64,000 bases of DNA from Solobacterium moorei (GCF_036323475.1 NZ_AP028934.1:1302001-1366000), one strand, 5' to 3'. Positions 1 to 8,720 are shown, counted from the stretch's first letter. A program made the numbers and translations. The notes: generated by a model not told the origin, from the letters alone.

Positions 1-8
1 GGTAGATG

Positions 9-27
9 AATATCGATACTCGATATT
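9..27. promoter_or_regulatory. Inverted repeat, candidate PadR operator
   Basis: A perfect 8-bp inverted repeat, AATATCGA-TAC-TCGATATT, lies just before the ribosome binding site (GGAGGG, 31-36) of the DUF2812-padR pair. PadR regulators commonly repress their own operon from such palindromes. That this is the operator is inferred from position and symmetry. The upstream promoter is outside the window. Confidence 0.45.
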
Positions 28-39
28 AGTGGAGGGAAT

Positions 40-1287
40 ATGATTCATAAGTTTGTCTATTATAATTATTTTGAATCAGATGTATTTGCTAGTTATCTTC
101 ATGAAATGTCATTACAGGGATACCATTTTAAAGGATTTGGGTTTGGACTAAAATTTGAAAAAGGAGAACCAAAAGATATTACGTATGATGCGTATGTCTT
201 TAACGAGCAACAAGAGGAAGATCAAGGTTTAAATCCAAATTCTGAGGACTTTTTGGGTTATTGTAAAGAGGCTGGATGGCAATATATTGACGCCTATCAA
301 CGCTGGATTATTTTCTATAAAGTGAAAGAAGATGCTGTAGATATCGCAACAAAAGAAGAAAAACTTGATAATGCGTTTGCGGTAAGGAAAGATGATCTAA
401 AATTTGCTCGAATATTATTACCTTTATGCGCTATTTATATTATTAACTCGGTTTTACTCAATCCTAATATTTTTGAACTTCTGGAATACAGAAATCTTAC
501 AATTGAACTTGGTTGGTTTCTTTTCATACTTTCACCATTTTTTCTGTACTTTCACGATAAGAAAATATATCAATTATTGCGTAGTAAATATGAAAGTACA
601 GGTGAATTATATTTAGGGAATCCAAATAAAAAACAAATGTATTTTCAACCAAGATCACTATTTTATTTCGTATTTATAATTGTTATTTCTACTCTATTTT
701 TAAAATCCTATTGTGGATTTTTGATAAGTCCATTGATTGGTGTTGTTGTTTATTGTGCATTTCTCTGCTTGCAAAAATTTTTTTGTAGGAGATATGGTTC
801 ATCTGGTTATATGGCAATTATGGGAATTACGATATTTATATTCTGTGTAATCATGATGGTGCTGTATGGACAGAAGCAGGCTAATCTTAAGGCGGCACCA
901 GCAGATGATTTTCCATTACAACTTGTTGATATTGATGCAGATAATAAAGGGATTACACATGGAGCTTTTACGGAACAGAAGGGTCTATTTGTGGAATGGA
1001 CGGAGTATGTAATTGCACAAGGAGATGCAGCACAAGAAGTACTATCATATACGATTTATCATTCATCTTTTCCTTGGTTGATTCATAAGCAATATTTATA
1101 CTTATCTTCAGGTATGAAGGCAACAGATGTAAACGCATTTTGGAAACAGAAATCAGCCATTGCTTATAAAGAATTTGGTGACTATGTATATGTTGTGGAT
1201 TGTGGTAATCAACTAATTGAACTTAAGTATTCTCAAGAGCTAACGCAACAACAAATAAATACCATTCTTAGAAAGCTTGTGAACTGA
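40..1287 (+). CDS. DUF2812 domain membrane protein
   Basis: The 415-residue protein begins with a soluble DUF2812 domain (about residues 1-110), recognisable from the opening HKFVYYNYFESDVFASYL and a following region rich in aromatic and acidic residues. About five hydrophobic segments follow (near 122-140, 155-171, 207-222, 225-245 and 259-277), then a polar C-terminal domain of about 135 residues that probably lies on one face of the membrane. DUF2812 proteins are typically encoded beside a PadR regulator, as here, where the regulator starts one base after the stop. The pair may sense membrane or cell-wall stress, but no biochemical role is established and none can be read from the sequence. 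The start has a good GGAGGG site. Confidence 0.8.
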   Translation: MIHKFVYYNYFESDVFASYLHEMSLQGYHFKGFGFGLKFEKGEPKDITYDAYVFNEQQEEDQGLNPNSEDFLGYCKEAGWQYIDAYQRWIIFYKVKEDAVDIATKEEKLDNAFAVRKDDLKFARILLPLCAIYIINSVLLNPNIFELLEYRNLTIELGWFLFILSPFFLYFHDKKIYQLLRSKYESTGELYLGNPNKKQMYFQPRSLFYFVFIIVISTLFLKSYCGFLISPLIGVVVYCAFLCLQKFFCRRYGSSGYMAIMGITIFIFCVIMMVLYGQKQANLKAAPADDFPLQLVDIDADNKGITHGAFTEQKGLFVEWTEYVIAQGDAAQEVLSYTIYHSSFPWLIHKQYLYLSSGMKATDVNAFWKQKSAIAYKEFGDYVYVVDCGNQLIELKYSQELTQQQINTILRKLVN

Positions 1288-1288
1288 T

Positions 1289-1606
1289 ATGGCACGTACA
1301 CAATTTCAAACATTAACAGAACCAATGTTCTATATTCTTCTATGTTTACAACATGAAGTGTGTGGTATTGATATCATGGCGATGGTAAGTGTGATATCGA
1401 ATGGTAGAGTTTCGATTGGACCAGGTACTTTATATGCCATGTTGCAAAAATTCGAGGATAACGAAATTATTGAAAAGACTAGAGAAGAAAATCGTAAGAA
1501 GTGGTATCTTATCACAGATGCAGGGAAACAAATGCTTGAGGACGAATTGCAACGTCTAGAATCAATGTTGGAAGATGCAAAGACCGCAATGAAAATTGCA
1601 AAATGA
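1289..1606 (+). CDS. PadR family transcriptional regulator
   Basis: A 105-residue PadR winged-helix protein. The hallmark core GPGTLYAML (recognition region) is followed by a wing with KKWYLITDAGKQML and a short C-terminal helix for dimerisation. It starts one base after the DUF2812 stop, so the two are translationally coupled. The usual order in Firmicutes is padR first; here it is second. It probably represses its own operon through the inverted repeat at 9-27, an inference. The length is typical of the short PadR-s2 type. Confidence 0.92.
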   Translation: MARTQFQTLTEPMFYILLCLQHEVCGIDIMAMVSVISNGRVSIGPGTLYAMLQKFEDNEIIEKTREENRKKWYLITDAGKQMLEDELQRLESMLEDAKTAMKIAK

Positions 1607-1675
1607 TTTCATATAAATACACTCTATGAATATTATTTGGTATGATATAGATGCTAAATAAAGGAGAACAGCTTA

Positions 1676-2527
1676 ATGAAGGTTGTACTAGTAGCTGAAT
1701 CAGGTGCGGATATTCCAAAGGAGATAGCCGAAAAAGAGGGTATCTATATCGTTCCAATGCATGTCACTTTTAATGGTGAAACAAAAGATGATGGCACATT
1801 TCCGGCATCGAATATCATTGATTATTTTGAAAAGAGTCTAAAGATTCCAAAGACGAGTGGTTCTACAATTGTAGATTTTGATTACATCTTCGATCGCATT
1901 CACGAAGATCACCCTGAAGCACATATTTTGTATCTAGCATATTCTTCTGTAACAACTTGTGCGTACGGTTGTGCACAGATTGCAATGGGGAATCGTGATT
2001 ATATTACGGCAATTGATACAAAGCTTTATTCGATTGGACAGGGTCAAGTATTAGTGCGTATGGCTGAACTATTACGTGAACATCCTGAATGGGGTATTGA
2101 GGAAGCAGTAAGTGCTGCCAAAGACTTGATTGCTAGAGGGCATATGTCTTTTATTCCTAAGACATTAGCGTTCTTGGTTGCTGGTGGCAGAGTAAGTAAT
2201 GCGAAGGCTTTATTAGCAGGTGTTTTGCTTTTACATCCATGTATTGAAGCGAAGGATGGTCGCTTAGTTGCGGGTAAGAACTATCGAGGTAAGATGAATC
2301 GTGTCATCTACAAGATGATGAATGACTTCCTTGTGAATAACGCGATTGCTAGGGATGAAGTCTGGTGCTGTACTACGGTTGGCTTTGATGAAACGCTAAA
2401 ACCAGAAGTAGAAGAGTATCTTCATAACCAAGGTGTTGAAAAGGTTCGTTGGTCACAATGTGGTGGTGTTATTACAACTCATGGTGGACCTGGCGCATTT
2501 GGTATCGCAGGATTTCGTACGAAGTAA
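1676..2527 (+). CDS. DegV family fatty-acid-binding protein
   Basis: A 283-residue DegV/FakB-type protein. The N-terminal part carries the family pattern of a short strand, then ESGADIP and a PMHV stretch; the middle has SGSTI and YLAYSSVTT, where the lipid carboxylate-binding Thr/Ser lies; the C-terminal half has the FLVAGGRVS motif. DegV proteins bind a fatty acid and, in FakAB systems, present it to the kinase FakA for acyl-phosphate formation. No fakA is nearby, so the partner is unknown. The start is set by AAAGGAG at 1660-1666, and an extended -10 (TGGTATGAT) lies near 1636. It is monocistronic, ending in a terminator. Confidence 0.88.
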   Translation: MKVVLVAESGADIPKEIAEKEGIYIVPMHVTFNGETKDDGTFPASNIIDYFEKSLKIPKTSGSTIVDFDYIFDRIHEDHPEAHILYLAYSSVTTCAYGCAQIAMGNRDYITAIDTKLYSIGQGQVLVRMAELLREHPEWGIEEAVSAAKDLIARGHMSFIPKTLAFLVAGGRVSNAKALLAGVLLLHPCIEAKDGRLVAGKNYRGKMNRVIYKMMNDFLVNNAIARDEVWCCTTVGFDETLKPEVEEYLHNQGVEKVRWSQCGGVITTHGGPGAFGIAGFRTK

Positions 2528-2531
2528 TTAG

Positions 2532-2557
2532 GGTGCAGATGAATCTGTACCTTTTTT
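2532..2557 (+). terminator. Rho-independent terminator after degV-type gene
   Basis: A stem GGTGCAGAT/ATCTGTACC (2532-2551, with G-U pairs and a 2-nt gap) is followed by six T at 2552-2557, four bases after the stop codon. Confidence 0.75.
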
Positions 2558-2621
2558 ATGAGATAGTATTATTTTAATTTTACTCGTAATAGATATATAC
2601 TAATGGGCGGGAGAAAAGATT

Positions 2622-3827
2622 ATGTATAACGTTAGAAAGATTCAAGATGATATTTATTGGTTAGGTGCCTCAGATCGACGCCTTGAAAAGTTTGAAAATA
2701 CGTATAGTGTTCCAGCAGGAATGTCTTATAATAGCTATTTGATTTTAGATGAGAAGACATGTCTTGTGGATGGAATAGATTACAATGTTGCACAACAGTT
2801 CTTTGATAACTTGGAGTATGCTTTGCAGGGTAGAACATTAGACTATATGATCGTTAATCATATGGAGCCTGATCATTGTGCAATTATTCCACAGCTTGTA
2901 CAGATGTATCCACATATGAAACTGATTGGGTCCATGCAAGCATTCAAAATGATGAATCAGTTCTATCGTTTTGAAACGGATAGTCGTTCCATCGTAGTAA
3001 AAGAAAATGATACATTGAGCCTTGGTAAGCATAACTTGAAGTTCATAACTGCTCCAATGGTACATTGGCCAGAAGTAATTGTGACATATGATGAAACTGC
3101 GAAGGTGTTGTTTAGTGCAGATGTATTTGGTTGTTTTGGCGCAATGAGCGGTAATGTATTTGCGGATGAAATTGATTGGGAACATGATTGGAAAGATGAA
3201 TGTAGACGTTACTATACATGTATTGTTGGTAAGTATGGCATGCAGGCAGCTGCAGTACTAAAGAAGATTCGAAACCTTGAGATTGAAATGATCTGTCCTT
3301 TACATGCGCATATTTGGCGTAAGGATTTTGATAAGATTATCAGTTTGTATGAAAAGTGGACTTCTTATAGTTATGAAGTAAACTCGGTTGCGATATTCTA
3401 TGGTTCTGTATATAACAACACAGCGCTTGCGGCTGATATCTTAGCGATGAAACTTGCGGAAAAGGGTATTAAGAATGTGAAGGTATTTGATACATCTAAG
3501 ACCGATTTATCTATCATGTTATCAACAGCGTTCCAATATTCAACACTTGTATTTGCGGCAGCTTCTTATAACGCTGAAATATTTGATACAGTACAGCACT
3601 TATTATCGGAGATTAAGAATCATAATCTTGCGAATCGTACGGTTGGTTTAATTGAAAATGGTTCATGGGTTCCAACCGCGAAACTTCTTATGGAAAAACA
3701 AATTTCTACTTGGAAGAATACGGTGATTCTTGAGCCAAAGGTTACTGTGAAGTCTGCAGTAAAGGAAGATAGTTTAGCTGAACTTGAAAAATTAGCAGAT
3801 GCGATAGTTGCATCATTAAATAAATAA
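2622..3827 (+). CDS. A-type flavodiiron protein (FprA-like)
   Basis: A 401-residue flavodiiron protein that reduces O2 to water and/or NO to N2O in the cytoplasm of anaerobes. The N-terminal metallo-beta-lactamase domain has the full diiron ligand set at the canonical spacing: H80, E82, D84, H85, H148, D167 and H228. The C-terminal flavodoxin domain (from about residue 255) opens with the FMN-phosphate loop VAIFYGSVYNNT. There is no rubredoxin or flavin-reductase extension, so an external electron donor is needed; none is adjacent. An IS1595-family element inserted exactly over the stop codon, duplicating TAA in its target repeat. The protein is intact, but the gene is now 1.1 kb from its original terminator. 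Confidence 0.93.
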   Translation: MYNVRKIQDDIYWLGASDRRLEKFENTYSVPAGMSYNSYLILDEKTCLVDGIDYNVAQQFFDNLEYALQGRTLDYMIVNHMEPDHCAIIPQLVQMYPHMKLIGSMQAFKMMNQFYRFETDSRSIVVKENDTLSLGKHNLKFITAPMVHWPEVIVTYDETAKVLFSADVFGCFGAMSGNVFADEIDWEHDWKDECRRYYTCIVGKYGMQAAAVLKKIRNLEIEMICPLHAHIWRKDFDKIISLYEKWTSYSYEVNSVAIFYGSVYNNTALAADILAMKLAEKGIKNVKVFDTSKTDLSIMLSTAFQYSTLVFAAASYNAEIFDTVQHLLSEIKNHNLANRTVGLIENGSWVPTAKLLMEKQISTWKNTVILEPKVTVKSAVKEDSLAELEKLADAIVASLNK

Positions 3828-3860
3828 ATGTAGGCTATATTAGCAAAACGGTGAATAAGT

Positions 3861-3894
3861 TCATTTACTGTACATATACGTGTACAGTAAATGA
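3861..3894. repeat. Perfect 14-bp inverted repeat before the transposase
   Basis: TCATTTACTGTACA and its exact complement flank a 6-nt spacer, between the left IS end and the transposase ribosome site. In an mRNA entering from the flavodiiron gene it would form a strong hairpin, which could block read-through expression as in other IS leaders. It could also be an operator. The function is inferred. Confidence 0.6.
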
Positions 3895-3936
3895 GTTGTG
3901 ACTCATTATCATAATAGTGAACTCAAGGAGACTATT

Positions 3937-4929
3937 ATGAAAGACTTAGAAATTATTGAACATTACAATTCCTTAGATCAATTTGCTAAAGATAAAATCG
4001 ACAGAGAGCTGATTGACCTGGTAAATGCAAAGAAAGAATCCAGAAACTACTGTATTAAAGTGTGTCCTAAATGTGGCTCTGTTAATTCTCGTTTTACAAA
4101 AGGCGGAAAGGCAAATAGTGGTAAACCAATGCTTCAATGCAGTAGCTGTCATAAACGCTTTACTATTGATTATGGCCAGCTTACACATTATTCACATCAG
4201 GATGAATCTAAATGGGATCTGTTAATCACAGATACATTTGCACAGGTTCCTATAGAAAAAACAGCAGCTACGCTGGATATCAGTACATATACTGTATGGC
4301 GTATGAGAATGAAACTACTTCACATGTTTGAAGAACTTCTGAATACTACAGTAGTATCCGGAGAGATTGAGTTAGATGAAAAGTATCTTCTCAATTCTCA
4401 TAAAGGCGAAAAGATAGCAGGTGTTGAACCTAGAAAACGTGGTGGCTCAGCTTCAAAGCGTGGATTATCTAACGAACAAATATGTTTACCAACAGCAGTG
4501 CAGAGAAACGGCACTGCTGTTTTAAAAGCTACGAATACTGCTACTCCAACCAGTAGAGACATAATGAAGCTTGCAGACAATATTGGGGAGCACAGTATGG
4601 CGTGGCTTGATGGCAAAGCAGCATATAGTTGTCTTTTAGAAGAGAAGCACTGTGAAAAGAGAATCATGAAAGATCATACATGTTATACATCCATTGATCA
4701 CTTGAATAACGTAAATGCGTTTCATTCACTGATAAAAAAGTGGTACAAGAAGTATGGAGGTGTTGCCAGTAAATATCCGAACAGATATGCAGCACTATTT
4801 GTTCTTGTTAGAGAATACAGTGGATGTGATGTTCAGGAGATTCTTCTATCCATCAAGAAAAGAATGCATCAGATAACTGACTTCTTCCGTATTGTAGATA
4901 TGAAATCAGAAGATGTATTCATTTATTGA
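3937..4929 (+). CDS. IS1595-family (ISXO2-like) transposase
   Basis: The translated protein is about 330 residues from the ATG at 3937, which has AAGGAG at 3925-3930; an upstream in-frame ATG at 3898 has no such site. The N-terminal zinc ribbon has CPKC and CSSC pairs (about residues 43-72), followed by a helix-turn-helix-like stretch. The catalytic core includes ELDEKY and a later WLDGKA, and the C-terminal NNVNAFHSLIKKW and GGVASKYPNRYAALF are typical of ISXO2-like DDE transposases. The frame is open throughout and the element has clean ends, so it may be active. It differs clearly from the 139-residue transposase fragment in the 528-bp elements. Confidence 0.92.
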   Translation: MKDLEIIEHYNSLDQFAKDKIDRELIDLVNAKKESRNYCIKVCPKCGSVNSRFTKGGKANSGKPMLQCSSCHKRFTIDYGQLTHYSHQDESKWDLLITDTFAQVPIEKTAATLDISTYTVWRMRMKLLHMFEELLNTTVVSGEIELDEKYLLNSHKGEKIAGVEPRKRGGSASKRGLSNEQICLPTAVQRNGTAVLKATNTATPTSRDIMKLADNIGEHSMAWLDGKAAYSCLLEEKHCEKRIMKDHTCYTSIDHLNNVNAFHSLIKKWYKKYGGVASKYPNRYAALFVLVREYSGCDVQEILLSIKKRMHQITDFFRIVDMKSEDVFIY

Positions 4930-4970
4930 ATTGCTACATCTCACCAATTTGCTAATATAGCCTAAATGTA

Positions 4971-5004
4971 AAAGAGAAGTTCCGTGTGATAACTTCTCTT
5001 TTTC
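4971..5004. terminator. Bidirectional terminator separated from its gene by the IS
   Basis: The stem AAAGAGAAGTT (4971-4981) pairs with AACTTCTCTTT (4991-5001) around a 9-nt loop, with T-rich sequence on both strands. It follows the right target duplication directly, so before the insertion it would have ended the flavodiiron gene. It still ends the convergent alaX-like gene on the minus strand. Confidence 0.8.
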
Positions 5005-5009
5005 TTGGC

Positions 5010-6119
5010 TTAGATGGATTTTTGTAGTAGTTCAATGATTTCTTGTTTTGGTTTAGATGAGCGTGCAGTGACAATTTTAGGTGAGCCACCACCACTAGCT
5101 TCTAATGATTCTTGGATAGCTGCGTAGATATCTCTTGCTTTTCCTTCTGGTGAAATGATGGAGAAGTCATTGATATCATCAGAAGAAGTAATCAGAATTT
5201 TTGTGGAAGATACTTGATTTAGTAGAGCTTGTGATACAGTACGTAATTGACTCACATCCACAACATCCACTAAAACATTAGCTTTCATTTGCAGAATGTC
5301 TTTGACTTTATATGCTGTTAGTTCTTTTTGAAGTTCTTCAATCTGTTTCTTATATATCTTATTTGTATTCCGTAAGGTTTGGATATTTTCTAAAATATCA
5401 TCTTCTTTTGCGTTAAGTGTTTTACGTAGTTCTTGAATTAAGTTGTAGTACTTCTTTAATTTGATATTTGTAGCCCAACTGACGGTTGTATAGATACGTG
5501 TACCGCGTGATGTTTTTTCACTGCCAAGGATAATAAAACTGCCAATTTGATTCACATTATTCACGTGGGGTGTACCACATGGTTGAGAGTCGATATCACC
5601 AAATGTTACAACGCGTACTTCATCATGATTTGCGTATTTAGGGTTTGGATAGTCACTACCTTTGTAGTATGTAAATTCTGTTGGAATATCTTGCAGTAGT
5701 GTATCATTCATGAAGTCTTGTACTTCTTGTAGGTGTTTTTCATCTAAGTCTTTACTGTTGACCTCATACCATTGATTTTCTGGTGATGTAACACCAATCG
5801 CAACAATATATAAGCCCATCTTGCCATAATAGCCGTCTAGTAGATGATATGCACTCTGTACGGTCGTATTGATGATACGTGTCTCTTTATCAACTTCCAT
5901 GTGGATAGGGTTTTGTAAAGTACCGTCAACTTTGTGGTAGAGGACATCATCTTCCCATTTTAGGTCAATAACCTCTAGACCGTTGATGGTTCCTTTATCT
6001 CCAGGCATACCACCTTTTTCACCATAGAATACTGTTTCTGCGAAAGTGTAGTAGCCATCTTTTTCAGTTGTGATTGTGGTATCACAACTGAGGTTTAATA
6101 GATTATCATAGTGATTCAT
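5010..6119 (-). CDS. AlaX-like alanyl-tRNA editing protein with DHHA1 domain
   Basis: A 369-residue protein with the layout of a long AlaX: an N-terminal AlaRS-type barrel (GEKGGMPGDKG, about 33-43), a central editing domain, a coiled-coil stretch (about 230-275) and a C-terminal DHHA1 domain ending near the glycine-rich EASGGGSPK. AlaX proteins deacylate Ser- or Gly-tRNA(Ala) in trans. The zinc site normally combines HxxxH with CxxxH. Here the second pair is intact (C181, H185), but the first His is Gln (Q88-x3-H92), so activity may be altered. It is transcribed alone; the start has GGAGGTG just upstream (complement of 6122-6128). Confidence 0.85.
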   Translation of the reverse strand: MNHYDNLLNLSCDTTITTEKDGYYTFAETVFYGEKGGMPGDKGTINGLEVIDLKWEDDVLYHKVDGTLQNPIHMEVDKETRIINTTVQSAYHLLDGYYGKMGLYIVAIGVTSPENQWYEVNSKDLDEKHLQEVQDFMNDTLLQDIPTEFTYYKGSDYPNPKYANHDEVRVVTFGDIDSQPCGTPHVNNVNQIGSFIILGSEKTSRGTRIYTTVSWATNIKLKKYYNLIQELRKTLNAKEDDILENIQTLRNTNKIYKKQIEELQKELTAYKVKDILQMKANVLVDVVDVSQLRTVSQALLNQVSSTKILITSSDDINDFSIISPEGKARDIYAAIQESLEASGGGSPKIVTARSSKPKQEIIELLQKSI

Positions 6120-6171
6120 AAGGCACCTCCATTTTTATTATACTTGAAAAAGAGAATTCCTGCAGATTAGG

Positions 6172-6208
6172 TTTTCTATGCTTATTTCAAACTGGTATAA
6201 TACATACA
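6172..6208 (+). promoter_or_regulatory. Extended -10 promoter implying a leaderless mRNA
   Basis: TGGTATAAT (6193-6201) is an extended -10 element. Its expected transcription start, 6-7 nt downstream, falls on the ATG at 6208. The -35 region is weak (TTTTCT at 6172-6177), as is usual with extended -10 promoters. There is no Shine-Dalgarno sequence between the -10 and the ATG. Confidence 0.65.
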
Positions 6209-8712
6209 TGAGTCAAACAAAACGAACAGTGATTGGTATCTTAGCACATGTAGATGCAGGTAAGACTACATTAATAGAGAGTATTCTTTATCAAACAGGT
6301 GCGATAGGTTCATTAGGAAGAGTGGATCATCGTGATTCTTTTTTTGATTTTGATGAACAAGAAAGAAATCGTGGAATCACTATCTATTCTAAAGAGGCAC
6401 ATTTTGTTTATAAGGACATTGAAGTATATATTATCGATACACCAGGGCATGCGGATTTTTCATCTGAGATGGAGAGAACCTTGTCCATTTTAGATATGGC
6501 AATTGTATTGATTAATGGACAAGATGGTGTACAGGCACATAGTGAAACGATATGGAAATGTTTGGAGTATTATCATGTACCAACAATGGTGTTTGTTAAT
6601 AAGATGGATATTAGTTATTTTGCCAAAGAAAAGTTGCTTGAGGATATTCATACAAAATTATCTAGCAATTGTATTGATTGGTTAAATGAAAACAAATTGG
6701 AAGAGATTTGCTTTTCTAGCGATGTACTCTTAGAACAATTTGAACGTAAGGGTTCTTTAACTGCAGAAGAAATTGTAGAGGGATTCTATCATCGCAGCTT
6801 CTTTCCAGTATTCTTTGGCTCTGCATTAAAGGGAAAGGGCATTGATTTGTTGTTGGAAGGGATTGCACAATTTTCAGTTGATAAAAGTTATCCTACGGAA
6901 TTTGGTGCTAGGGTTTATAAGATTACCGTGACAGAGAATCATGTACGTTTAACGCATGTAAAGATTACTGGTGGCGTTTTACATGCTAAACAAAAACTGG
7001 ATGAGGATGAAAAGGTGGATCAGATTCGTTTATATCATGGTTCTAAGTTTAGTATGCTGGAAGCAGCATATCCGGGTATGGTTGTGGCACTAAAAGGTCT
7101 AGAACACTTTGAAGCAGGAGATGGTTTAGGATTTGAAGAGAAACAGATACAACCTATCTTAAGTGCGTATATGGATTATCGTTTGGTATATCCTAAGGGT
7201 ACAGATTTACTAGTGTTAACAACAACCTGTCGTGAAATCAGCGAAGAAGATCCAGCACTCGAAATGGATATCCAAAGTGAGACTGGACAGATTGATGTAC
7301 ATATCATGGGTGAGATGCAGATGGAAGTCTTGCAGAAGAGAATATTTGACCGTTGCGGGATTTCAGTAGGCTTTAGTACAGGTAGAATTCTTTATCGTGA
7401 AACGATTGGGGAAACTGTCAAGGGTGCAGGTCACTTTGAACCATTGCGCCATTATGCGGAAGTACAGATAAGATTAGACCCTCTTGAAAGAGGGAAAGGA
7501 ATTGTAATTGCGAGTGAAACAGGTTCTGATCAATTATCATTTAATTGGCAAAATGCGATACTTAGTGCCTTGCGTACAAAGAAGCATCGTGGTGTATTAA
7601 CTGGTAGTGAACTGACGGATGTTAAGATTACTTTAATTGCAGGAAAAGGTCATTTAAAGCATACCGAAGGTGGGGACTTTAGACAGGCTGCTTCACGTGC
7701 AGTTAGACAAGCACTGATGAAGACATCTTCGATACTATTAGAACCGTATGTATGCTTTGAATTAACTGTACCTAGTGAATCTTTATCAAAAGCACTATTT
7801 GATTTAGAAAGTAAGAAGGCACAGTTTGAGATACAAGATAGTGGAGATGGTCGTAGTGTCATTATCGGTAGAGGCTGCATTCGATTACTTGCACACTATC
7901 AAAATGAAGTAAATGCCTATAGTAAAGGTCAGGGAAGATTTGCTTTTCAACCAGATGGTTATGATGTATGCCAAGATAGAGATGAGATTGTGACACAAAT
8001 TGGTTATGATCCAGAAATGGATGTGCGTAATCCTTCATCATCTGTATTCTGTGCAAACGGTAGTGGCTTTACAGTGACTTGGGATAAGGCTGATGAGTAC
8101 ATGAATATCGCTCAAGAAAAGGTTGAATCGATATCAACACAACATCGTACGTATCGAATTGAAGAGGATGAATTAAAGCGTATTTTTGATAGATCTACTT
8201 CTAATAATCGTAATTTCAATAAACAACATAATCCTATCAAAAAGAAACCGAAAGAAGAAAACCCCAAAGTGATTAAGCACTTACCAGCTTGTCTAATCGT
8301 AGATGGATACAATATGGTATTCAGTTGGGATATTTTCCAAGAAGACAAAGAGGAAGAACTGGCAACTTCACGTGAGAAGCTATTGGATATTTTATTCAAC
8401 TATCAGGCTTTCACAGGAGAAAAGATGATAGTTGTATTTGATGGCTATAAAGTCAAAGATAATCTTGGTACAATATACTCACGTAAGGATATGGAGGTAG
8501 TATACACATCTAGTAATTTGACAGCAGATGCGTATATTGAACGCTTTGTGGCAGATCATCGGAAAGATTATGATTTGACTGTCGCAAGCTCTGATGGTTT
8601 GATTCAGAATGCAATCTTTGCCCAAGGTGCAAAACGTATGTCCGCAAGAGAATTATTTGGACGTATCACATTTATCAATCAAGAAATAGAAGAACAATTA
8701 ACACATTCATAG
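6208..8712 (+). CDS. TetM/EF-G-like ribosomal GTPase fused to Rae1 (YacP) NYN endonuclease
   Basis: The 834-residue protein starts at the ATG at 6208; an in-frame ATG at 6178 lies upstream of the -10 box and is unlikely. Residues 1 to about 650 form a translational GTPase of the TetM/TetW ribosomal-protection type: P-loop AHVDAGKTTL (about 13-22), QERNRGITI switch I, DTPGHADF and NKMD, then EF-G domains II-V. After a basic, Asn/Lys-rich linker (about 655-690) comes a complete YacP/Rae1-like NYN nuclease domain (691-834) with the acidic residues D699 (VDGYNM), D745 (VVFDGY), D774 (TADAYIERF) and D796 (SSDGL), and the family SAREL motif. Rae1 cleaves mRNA in the ribosomal A site; TetM-type GTPases bind the same site. 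The fusion suggests ribosome-targeted mRNA cleavage or rescue. Whether it gives tetracycline resistance cannot be told. thymidine kinase follows 8 bases later. Confidence 0.9.
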   Translation: MSQTKRTVIGILAHVDAGKTTLIESILYQTGAIGSLGRVDHRDSFFDFDEQERNRGITIYSKEAHFVYKDIEVYIIDTPGHADFSSEMERTLSILDMAIVLINGQDGVQAHSETIWKCLEYYHVPTMVFVNKMDISYFAKEKLLEDIHTKLSSNCIDWLNENKLEEICFSSDVLLEQFERKGSLTAEEIVEGFYHRSFFPVFFGSALKGKGIDLLLEGIAQFSVDKSYPTEFGARVYKITVTENHVRLTHVKITGGVLHAKQKLDEDEKVDQIRLYHGSKFSMLEAAYPGMVVALKGLEHFEAGDGLGFEEKQIQPILSAYMDYRLVYPKGTDLLVLTTTCREISEEDPALEMDIQSETGQIDVHIMGEMQMEVLQKRIFDRCGISVGFSTGRILYRETIGETVKGAGHFEPLRHYAEVQIRLDPLERGKGIVIASETGSDQLSFNWQNAILSALRTKKHRGVLTGSELTDVKITLIAGKGHLKHTEGGDFRQAASRAVRQALMKTSSILLEPYVCFELTVPSESLSKALFDLESKKAQFEIQDSGDGRSVIIGRGCIRLLAHYQNEVNAYSKGQGRFAFQPDGYDVCQDRDEIVTQIGYDPEMDVRNPSSSVFCANGSGFTVTWDKADEYMNIAQEKVESISTQHRTYRIEEDELKRIFDRSTSNNRNFNKQHNPIKKKPKEENPKVIKHLPACLIVDGYNMVFSWDIFQEDKEEELATSREKLLDILFNYQAFTGEKMIVVFDGYKVKDNLGTIYSRKDMEVVYTSSNLTADAYIERFVADHRKDYDLTVASSDGLIQNAIFAQGAKRMSARELFGRITFINQEIEEQLTHS

Positions 8713-8720
8713 GAGAGGGT

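Larger units (their letters stand above)
3825..4970. mobile_element. Complete IS1595-family insertion sequence
   Basis: The element spans 3833-4962 (1,130 bp). The inverted ends begin GGCTATATTAGCAAA and end TTTGCTAATATAGCC, and match over about 22 bp with two mismatches (3833-3854 and 4941-4962). It is flanked by a perfect 8-bp direct repeat, TAAATGTA (3825-3832 and 4963-4970), the duplication size typical of the IS1595 family. It carries one intact transposase gene. It sits between the flavodiiron gene and that gene's terminator. Confidence 0.9.
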
